From Sva-07 sp031426215 (GTDB lineage Bacteria; Actinomycetota; Acidimicrobiia; Acidimicrobiales; Ilumatobacteraceae), in contig JANPKU010000180.1 of NCBI GenBank assembly GCA_031426215.1, positions 1 to 20,177 of the forward strand: DNA of 20,177 nucleotides. Direction: 5' to 3'. The translations under genes and the position numbers were made by a program. Under the pieces are notes generated by a model. That model saw only the letters and a program-made list of their open reading frames with translations. It ran no database searches and was not told where the DNA came from. This document shows positions 14,809 through 20,177 of the stretch, piece after piece (position 1 is the first letter of the stretch; each line of letters begins with the position of its first letter).

Positions 14809-14814
14809 TACGGT
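14809..14814 (+). promoter_or_regulatory. Putative -10 box (TACGGT) for pyrE
   Basis: TACGGT ends 8 nt before the pyrE ATG and no Shine-Dalgarno sequence lies between, again pointing to a leaderless or nearly leaderless message. No convincing -35 is visible. Confidence 0.35.
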
Positions 14815-14822
14815 CCCGATCG

Positions 14823-15410
14823 ATGAACGCCGCCTCGACGCCCGCTTCGTTGTCTCCTGCGCTGGAGGTTCTACGGGCGCACGTGGTGGAACACTCGGTG
14901 AAGCACGGTGAGTTCACGCTCAAGTCCGGCGCCACCAGCAGCTGGTTCCTCGACACCAAACAGACGGCGTGCCTGCCGGACGGAATCGTCGCCGTCGCCG
15001 AGGCTGTGTTCGAGGTGTTCGGCGACGTCCTCGACCAGATCGACGCCATCGGTGGTCTCACCATGGGCGGGGATCCCGTCGCATATGGCGTCGCCGCAGT
15101 TGCGGCCACTCGCGGCCACCACATGCGCAGCTTCAGCGTTCGCAAGGAGGCCAAGCAAGGTGGAATCACCGGCCGGATCGCCGGCGCACTCAGGCCGGGT
15201 GACCGGGTGCTCGTCACCGAGGACACCACCACCCGTGGCACGTCGTTGATCGAAGCGGCCGAGCAGATCGCCGCGTTCGGTGCGGTGCCCGTCTGGATGA
15301 CGGTGATCGTCGACCGCGGCGGCACCTGTGCGGCGATGGCCGCTGATCACGACATCGACTATCGGCCGTTGCTGATCGCCCCCGATCTCGGCTTCGGCTA
15401 CGGCACCTGA
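14823..15410 (+). CDS. pyrE: Orotate phosphoribosyltransferase
   Basis: This 195-residue type I phosphoribosyltransferase joins orotate to PRPP to make orotidine monophosphate, the fifth step of UMP synthesis. It shows FTLKSGATSSWFLDTKQ, GGLTMGGDPVAYGV, the catalytic-loop region SFSVRKEAKQGG, and the PRPP-binding motif VLVTEDTTTRGTS (about 129-141, acidic pair E133/D134). The end LLIAPDLGFGYGT is complete. No other pyr genes are adjacent. Its last 13 nt overlap the end of the convergent FAD oxidase gene, so the two transcripts are complementary at their 3' ends. Confidence 0.95.
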   Translation: MNAASTPASLSPALEVLRAHVVEHSVKHGEFTLKSGATSSWFLDTKQTACLPDGIVAVAEAVFEVFGDVLDQIDAIGGLTMGGDPVAYGVAAVAATRGHHMRSFSVRKEAKQGGITGRIAGALRPGDRVLVTEDTTTRGTSLIEAAEQIAAFGAVPVWMTVIVDRGGTCAAMAADHDIDYRPLLIAPDLGFGYGT

Positions 15411-16816
15411 ACGGCGCCGAGCCGTCCGATCGACGAATCGAGCACACCAGGGTTCAGGATGCCTCGTGGATCGAGCGCCTCTTTGATCGACCGCTGTGCA
15501 GCGAGGTCGCCGGCGCTGCGCACCAGGTGCATCCATGCGGTCTTGGCGATCCCCACACCGTGCTCAGCCGAGATCGTGCCGCCGAGGCTCGCCACCGCCG
15601 GCAGGACCGTGTCGGCGATGTCGTCCGGATCGGTGGCATCGAGAAAATTGAGGTGCAGGTTCCCTTCGGCGAGGTGTCCGAACGGGATCAGCCGGGCCTG
15701 CTGACGCTGCGCCGCACCCTGCGCAACCTCGATCACCCGATCGACCGAAGCGACCGGCACCGCCACGTCGAGCTTGTAGGTCGGGGTGCCGGATGTGGTC
15801 GCTGCGGCAGCGATCGCCTCGGTGATCCGGTCGCGGAAGGCGAGCAGTTGGTGGCGCTGTGGTCCGCCGGTGGCGACCGCTGTGGCAGCGATGCCCCCGA
15901 CAGTGTCGAGCACGGCTTGGAGGTCGGCTGTGGGGTCGACGTGGTCGGCGCATTCGATGAGCAAACTGGCACCGCCGGCGGGGATGGCGACGGGTGCGCC
16001 GACGCCGAGGTGCGCCGAAACCAGTTCGATTGCCTCGGGAAACATGATCTCGACCGAGTCGAGTGAACCGAGTCCACGCCGCAGGACCGCCAGCATCGCC
16101 ACCGCCGCTTCGATTGAATCGACGCCGGCAAGCATCGTGGTGACGTACTGGAAGTGGGGGACGAGTCGCAGGCGTGCCGCGGTGATCACCGCCAGCGTGC
16201 CTTCCGAGCCGGCGAGCAACGATGGCCAGTGGAGCCCGACAGTCTCCTTCGGGAGACCGGCCAACGACCCGACCACCGTGCCGTCGGCGAGTACGGCTTC
16301 GACACCCACCAACTGCTGGCGCATGGTTCCGAAGCGCACCACCCTCGAACCGCCGGCGTTCGTGGCGATCGCCCCGCCAACCGTCGCCGAGTCGCGCGAA
16401 GCGAAATCGATCGGAGTGTCGAGGCCGTTGGCCCTGGCTGCTCGCTTCCAGTCGGCGATCGTGACGCCCGCTCCGGTGGTGACCTGCAGCGACGAGGCGT
16501 CGACGCCGGTAATCGTGTCGAGTCGACGCATCGACAGCACGATGCTCGTTCGGTTGCTCGCAGCCCGAGGCACGCTCGCACCGACCAGTCCTGTGTTGCC
16601 CGCCTGAGCAACGACGGCCACGGCGTGGTCGTTGCAGTAACGCAGTACGGCCACCACCTCGGCAGTCGTGCCGGGTCGAACGACCGCCGAGCATCGGCCG
16701 CGGTAGCGCCCGGTCCAGTCGGTCTCGTAGCCGGCGCGCTGGTCCGCGTCCGTGAGGACATGTTCGGAACCGACGATCGACGACAACGCATGTGCGTTCT
16801 CGACGGCGCCGTCCAC
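15398..16816 (-). CDS. FAD-binding oxidoreductase, GlcD / D-2-hydroxyglutarate dehydrogenase-like
   Basis: This 472-residue flavoprotein of the VAO/PCMH superfamily most resembles D-2-hydroxy-acid dehydrogenases. The FAD domain (about 40-215) has VVRPGTTAEVV, GNTGLVGASVP (73-83) and SATVGGAIATNAGGSRVVRFG. The C-terminal domain carries the metal-type motif GHLAEGNLH (H381, H388), EHGVGIAK (E418, H419) and the ending LDPRGILNPG. The reaction is likely oxidation of a D-2-hydroxy acid to the 2-oxo acid; the substrate is not decidable from sequence. The GTG start at 16816 gives normal length and lies 6 nt after CACACT, a weak -10 box. The frame stays open far upstream, but only as antisense to the MMPL gene. 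It is divergent from the MMPL transporter. Confidence 0.88.
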   Translation of the reverse strand: MDGAVENAHALSSIVGSEHVLTDADQRAGYETDWTGRYRGRCSAVVRPGTTAEVVAVLRYCNDHAVAVVAQAGNTGLVGASVPRAASNRTSIVLSMRRLDTITGVDASSLQVTTGAGVTIADWKRAARANGLDTPIDFASRDSATVGGAIATNAGGSRVVRFGTMRQQLVGVEAVLADGTVVGSLAGLPKETVGLHWPSLLAGSEGTLAVITAARLRLVPHFQYVTTMLAGVDSIEAAVAMLAVLRRGLGSLDSVEIMFPEAIELVSAHLGVGAPVAIPAGGASLLIECADHVDPTADLQAVLDTVGGIAATAVATGGPQRHQLLAFRDRITEAIAAAATTSGTPTYKLDVAVPVASVDRVIEVAQGAAQRQQARLIPFGHLAEGNLHLNFLDATDPDDIADTVLPAVASLGGTISAEHGVGIAKTAWMHLVRSAGDLAAQRSIKEALDPRGILNPGVLDSSIGRLGAVQVP

Positions 16817-16843
16817 CGTCGCAGTGTGGCACGAGCCGACGAA

Positions 16844-16857
16844 GTTGGCTCGCCAAC
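16844..16857. promoter_or_regulatory. Palindromic operator candidate GTTGGC-TC-GCCAAC between divergent genes
   Basis: A perfect 6+2+6 inverted repeat lies in the 87-nt spacer between the FAD oxidase and MMPL starts, 14 nt upstream of the MMPL -10 box (TACGAT, 16871-16876), overlapping its -35 position, and 16 nt upstream of the oxidase -10 box. The position suits a dimeric regulator acting on both genes. No regulator gene is adjacent. Confidence 0.45.
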
Positions 16858-16870
16858 CCTTGCTTGGGTC

Positions 16871-16876
16871 TACGAT
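16871..16876 (+). promoter_or_regulatory. Putative -10 box (TACGAT) for the MMPL gene
   Basis: TACGAT fits TANNNT and lies 27 nt before the ATG, giving a short leader that contains the strong ribosome site GAGGGGGAG (16890-16897). A standard -35 at 17 nt is absent; the operator-like palindrome is there instead. Confidence 0.4.
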
Positions 16877-16903
16877 CGCCTCCGAACCTGAGGGGGAGAC
16901 AAC

Positions 16904-19900
16904 ATGCGGATGGAATCGTTCTGGCGCTGGCTCGGCGTCGCGCTCGGACAGTATTGGAAGATCGTCGCGGCGACGGTCGTTGTGATCACCGTGCTGCTCG
17001 GTTTCGGCGCGCGCAACATCGATTTCGCCACGGGCCAGGACAGCTACCTCAACCCTGACTCTCAGATCGCGATCGACAATGTTGCGTTCCAGGACGACTT
17101 CGGTGGCGAAACGGTGATCCTGTTGTTCACGTCGACTGACGGGTCCGATGTCAGTGAGCTCTACGAGGGCTCGAACCTCGAAGAGCTGACACGGATCACC
17201 GAGGAACTCCACAACGTCGAGGGAGCCAACGCCGTCATCACTCCGCTGACGTCGCTCACCTTCAGCGCCAACCTGATCTCCGGTGGCGTCAACTCTGTCG
17301 GCTCGTCGGCGTTGCTTTCGGCAGCGTCCCGAGACGAGGCCGGCGCCGAAGCACGTCAGGCCGACATCACAACGTCCCTCGCTCGGCTCGGCGAGATTCC
17401 CGAGGACCAACGCGTCATCGGGACCCCGGCGTACAACGACCTGCTCATCTATGACAACGGGGGATTCACCGTCGTGGATGGCGCCGTCGTCCCACCACCC
17501 GACGCCGAGCGCAGGATCCGCCGGTCGCTCGCTTCGACCTTCCCGAATGTCGAGGGAGGCCTCGTCAACGGTGTCGCAGTCGGTGGCGTCATCCTGGAGG
17601 GCAACGCCGACCTCGACGTCCAGACGGTGGGAACGAAGCAGGTCATCGACATCTTGGATGACGCCACCTTCGAGGGATTCGACCTGACCGTCACCGGCGC
17701 GCCGGTCTACCTCGCCGACCTCAACGACTATCTCCAGGGCGGGATGCTCAGCCTCGGTGCTGCCGCGTTGGTGCTGATGGCGGTCGTGTTGCTCGTCATG
17801 TTCCGGGTGAGGTGGCGGCTGTTGCCCCTCCTCGCAGTCGTCATCGGTGTGCTCTGGGCGTTCTCGATCCTCGGGTTGATCGGCATCAGCTTGTCGCTCG
17901 TCACGATCTCGGGTCTTCCGATCCTGATCGGCATGGGCATCGACTTCGCGATCCAGATCCACAACCGCATCGAGGAGGAGGTGGTGCTCGACAAAGAGGC
18001 CCACCCGATCGCGGAGACGCTTGCCAATCTTTCGCCACCGTTGTTCGCTGCTGCGTTCACTGCCGTGGTGGCGTTCATTGCGCTGCGTATCTCCAAGGTG
18101 CCGATGATTCGCGACTTCGGTGTCCTGTTGGCGATTGGCATCGTGGTGCTGGTGGTCGTCGGCATCGTCGTTCCAGCGTCCGCGCTCGGAATCCGCGAGT
18201 ACAGGAAGCGGACCGAGGTCCGAAAGGAGAGTCGCGTCGAGAAGATCGTCGTGAAGCTTGGATCCCTGCCGACGAGTTGGGGCCTCCCACTTCTCATCGT
18301 GTCGGCGCTGTTGTTCATCGGCGGTGTGCTCGTCGAGGATCGCGCCAAGATCGAGTCCGACCCGATCAAGTGGGTCGATCAAAGTAGCCAGGTCGTCAAG
18401 GACATCGTCATGCTCGAGGACGAGACCGGCTTCTCCTCGACGCTCGGCGTCCTCGTCGCCGCCAACAACATCTATGACCAGGATGTGATCGATCTGGTGT
18501 GGAACTTCACGCTGGATGCTGAGAGCCGCGACGAGGTCGTGTCGACATCGAGCTTGGTCAACACCATGGGCAAGATCATCATGATCGACGGCGCGACCCC
18601 GCTTCCGCCGACGTCAGCGGACGTGAAGGCGTCGGTGGACAAGATGCCGGAAGACATCCAACGGGCGCTGGTGCGTCGAGCGGACGATCCGGCGGACGAT
18701 CCAACAGGGACGCAGCTCAATCTCCGCCTGGCCAGTGCCAGCCTCGAGCAGCGGGCGGTGCTGGTGCGAGAACTCGAAGCCGACCTCAATGCGCGAATCG
18801 CGGCGTTGGATCTTGCGCCTGACAGCGTTCTGCTCGTTGACCTTCCGGAAGGACAGGCGCCGGTCAGAGCGACTCCGGCAGGTCTGGCGACGGTTGGGAT
18901 CGGCCTGCTCGAGAACCTTTCGGCCAACAGGGCGAACCTCACCTACCTGGCGTTGAGCCTTGCCGCGCTGTTCCTCGTGCTTCGCACCCGCAGTCTCACA
19001 CGAGGACTGTTGGCGTTGGTGCCGGTGTTGCTCGCCGTCGGGGTGACGTCGCTGATCGTCGGGTTGCTCGAGGTGCGGCTGAGCCCGCTGACGACTGTCA
19101 GTGGACCGTTGGTGATCGCGACCTGTGCCGAGTTCTCCGTGCTCATCCTCGGGCGTTACCTCGAGGAACGCCAACGCGGGCTCGATCCTGAGGTTGCGGC
19201 CGACCACGCTGCGAGACGAACCGGTCGGGCGTTCTTCACCTCGGCGATCGCCACGATCTGCGGCTTCGCGGTCCTGATCGGATCTGCACTGCCGCTGTTG
19301 CGAGACTTCGGCATCCTGGTGACGCTCAACGTGGCGATCGCCGTGTTGGCAGCGCTCGTCGTCATTCCACCAGTGTCGATCTGGGCCGACAACCGAGGCT
19401 GGCTCGGGACCCAGCAGCCATCCGCCGGGACACTCGACTCGGTGCGTCTGGCTGCGCCGCTGCCGGGACCGCAGACTGTCGGTGCGGTGGTCGGTGCGGT
19501 CGGCTTCGCCGCCATGGGAGTCGTCGTCTACGCCACTGCCGACACGGGCACGGGCGCGGCGAGCACCGTCGGGTACACCGCAACCCCGTTGCCGACGACC
19601 ACCACGACCACTCCGCCGACGACGATTCCGGCCACCACGGTGCCTGGTCAGGAAGGGCCGCTGATCAACCCGGAGGATTTCGGTACGGAACGCCCGACAT
19701 CACCAGTGGGTGGCATCTTGTTCGACCAACTGACCGGCCAGGGTGTCCCACCGAACCAGGCGAATTGTGCCATCGAATCGGTCCCCGGCGGTATCGACAG
19801 CATCGACACCGGTGCAGTGGTGGGCGGCGACGATGCTGCTGCGGCACCGGTGGTCCAGGCGTCGCTGGACTGCGGCATCGACCAGGCGGTTGTCGACGCA

Positions 19901-19927
19901 GTCCTGACCTCGCTTCGCGGCGGCTGA
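16904..19927 (+). CDS. MMPL/RND-superfamily transporter with extra C-terminal extracytoplasmic domain
   Basis: This 1007-residue membrane protein has the two-fold RND layout. TM1 (about 19-35) and a large outer loop are followed by TM2-6 (about 280-430, with GMGIDFAIQIHNR and D347 in the family's proton-relay segment). TM7 (about 459-478) and a second loop are followed by TM8-12 (about 680-827). Family members export lipids or other hydrophobic molecules; the cargo here is unknown. Beyond the standard fold come a thirteenth helix (about 856-876), a Pro/Thr-rich linker (about 893-912) and an approximately 90-residue end with C955 and C990, predicted outside the membrane and possibly disulfide-linked. 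The start at 16904 has GAGGGGGAG about 6 nt upstream. The gene stands alone, divergent from the FAD oxidase, and is followed by a palindromic repeat. Confidence 0.92.
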   Translation: MRMESFWRWLGVALGQYWKIVAATVVVITVLLGFGARNIDFATGQDSYLNPDSQIAIDNVAFQDDFGGETVILLFTSTDGSDVSELYEGSNLEELTRITEELHNVEGANAVITPLTSLTFSANLISGGVNSVGSSALLSAASRDEAGAEARQADITTSLARLGEIPEDQRVIGTPAYNDLLIYDNGGFTVVDGAVVPPPDAERRIRRSLASTFPNVEGGLVNGVAVGGVILEGNADLDVQTVGTKQVIDILDDATFEGFDLTVTGAPVYLADLNDYLQGGMLSLGAAALVLMAVVLLVMFRVRWRLLPLLAVVIGVLWAFSILGLIGISLSLVTISGLPILIGMGIDFAIQIHNRIEEEVVLDKEAHPIAETLANLSPPLFAAAFTAVVAFIALRISKVPMIRDFGVLLAIGIVVLVVVGIVVPASALGIREYRKRTEVRKESRVEKIVVKLGSLPTSWGLPLLIVSALLFIGGVLVEDRAKIESDPIKWVDQSSQVVKDIVMLEDETGFSSTLGVLVAANNIYDQDVIDLVWNFTLDAESRDEVVSTSSLVNTMGKIIMIDGATPLPPTSADVKASVDKMPEDIQRALVRRADDPADDPTGTQLNLRLASASLEQRAVLVRELEADLNARIAALDLAPDSVLLVDLPEGQAPVRATPAGLATVGIGLLENLSANRANLTYLALSLAALFLVLRTRSLTRGLLALVPVLLAVGVTSLIVGLLEVRLSPLTTVSGPLVIATCAEFSVLILGRYLEERQRGLDPEVAADHAARRTGRAFFTSAIATICGFAVLIGSALPLLRDFGILVTLNVAIAVLAALVVIPPVSIWADNRGWLGTQQPSAGTLDSVRLAAPLPGPQTVGAVVGAVGFAAMGVVVYATADTGTGAASTVGYTATPLPTTTTTTPPTTIPATTVPGQEGPLINPEDFGTERPTSPVGGILFDQLTGQGVPPNQANCAIESVPGGIDSIDTGAVVGGDDAAAAPVVQASLDCGIDQAVVDAVLTSLRGG

Positions 19928-19948
19928 AGACCGCCCGCCACCCACCGA

Positions 19949-19990
19949 GCGATGAGCGAAAGGCCGGGATTTGGGCGGTTCGCTCATCGC
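19949..19990. repeat. Palindromic repeat, copy 3 (GCGATGAG family)
   Basis: GCGATGAGCGAA (19949-19960) and TTCGCTCATCGC (19979-19990) pair perfectly over 12 bp around an 18-nt middle. The right side GGGCGGTTCGCTCATCGC is identical to copy 2, almost 16 kb away. It lies 21 nt after the MMPL stop, between convergent genes, where it could end transcription. Confidence 0.8.
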
Positions 19991-20036
19991 GCCGGGGTGG
20001 CCGGGCCTCGATGATGCGGTTGATCGGCTGCGAGCA

Positions 20037-20056
20037 CCTGACCGTTTCGGGTCAGG
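20037..20056 (-). terminator. Small hairpin at the end of the HNH-type gene
   Basis: CCTGACC (20037-20043) and GGTCAGG (20050-20056) form a perfect 7-bp stem with a 6-nt loop and overlap the stop codon of the minus-strand gene. It is terminator-like, without a T-run. Confidence 0.4.
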
Positions 20057-20177
20057 CGGCGGTTTGTCGGTTGGGTGGGCCGGTGGTGTGGAGGGTGCCG
20101 TCGGGGAGTTTGAGGGTGAGTTCGCGGTTGGGTCCGAGTTCGATGACCCAGTGGTCGTTGTGGATCTTGGTGTGATG
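20052..20177 (-). CDS. C-terminal end of a DUF222/HNH-endonuclease-type protein (partial, cut by window edge)
   Basis: Only the last 41 codons are inside the window. Read on the minus strand they give HHTKIHNDHWVIELGPNREL followed by a strand-rich tail ending GPPNRQTAA and TGA (20054-20052). The HH...H spacing and the tail are typical of the end of the HNH nuclease domain in actinobacterial DUF222-HNH proteins, which usually occur in many copies per genome and are often linked to intein-like or mobile elements. With only the tail visible, intactness, activity and start cannot be judged. It is convergent with the MMPL gene. Confidence 0.7.
   Translation of the reverse strand, partial: HHTKIHNDHWVIELGPNRELTLKLPDGTLHTTGPPNRQTAA

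Noticed and set aside
81..16816. A single degradation pathway linking the monooxygenase-esterase, luciferase-like enzyme, TesB and FAD oxidase
   Set aside because: The genes are on different strands and separated by housekeeping genes, with no shared regulatory site; co-location alone does not support a pathway.
16817..18382. Upstream extension of the FAD oxidase frame to a 994-residue protein
   Set aside because: The extra 522 residues are antisense to the MMPL gene and are low-complexity acidic/basic sequence with no flavoprotein motif. The family length is met by the GTG start at 16816.

Overview
The window is about 20.2 kb of high-GC chromosomal DNA with dense coding on both strands. It most resembles an actinobacterium, probably of the Acidimicrobiia/Ilumatobacter type. 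That placement is an inference from the strong GC bias at third codon positions, the actinobacterial look of ClpB, TesB and MMPL, the many leaderless-looking starts, and the tail of a DUF222/HNH-type protein at the right edge. No rRNA, tRNA, CRISPR array, integrase or complete insertion sequence was seen.

Layout. At 1-80 there is a suspicious G6/C16 homopolymer end. At 81-3877, on the minus strand, lie a luciferase-like flavin oxidoreductase and a long natural fusion of a Baeyer-Villiger-type flavin monooxygenase with a hormone-sensitive-lipase-type esterase. At 3878-4051 a divergent spacer carries two copies of a palindromic repeat. At 4052-7494, on the plus strand, are a DUF3445 protein (heme-dependent N-demethylase alpha-like) and the chaperone clpB. 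At 7459-9272, on the minus strand, is a two-component pair (response regulator, then histidine kinase) that runs tail-to-tail into clpB. At 9401-10714, on the minus strand, is a HisD-family dehydrogenase with altered active-site positions. At 10830-13402, on the plus strand, are purA and purB, overlapping by ATGA. At 13460-13876, on the minus strand, is a small basic protein of unknown function, divergent from a TesB-type acyl-CoA thioesterase (13926-14738), which is followed by pyrE (14823-15410). At 15398-16816, on the minus strand, is a GlcD/D-2-hydroxyglutarate-dehydrogenase-like FAD oxidase, divergent from a large MMPL/RND transporter (16904-19927) with an extra C-terminal extracytoplasmic domain. 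The right edge (20052-20177, minus) is the last 41 codons of a DUF222/HNH-type protein.

Function. Purine synthesis (purA-purB, the two steps around adenylosuccinate) and pyrimidine synthesis (pyrE) sit near each other without forming full operons. The clearest internal logic is in the fusion protein, which could turn a ketone into an ester and then cleave it within one chain. The other genes are mostly separate transcription units. Many start at or next to the predicted transcription start, with a -10 box 6-8 nt upstream of the start codon and no Shine-Dalgarno sequence.

The most notable non-coding signal is a family of imperfect palindromes sharing the outer core GCGATGAG/CTCAYCGC (3919-3962, 3981-4022, 9364-9408, 19949-19990). 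No complete new defence or mobile system is present. The best candidates for something undescribed are this repeat family, the monooxygenase-esterase fusion with a changed fingerprint, the active-site-altered HisD paralogue and the MMPL C-terminal domain.
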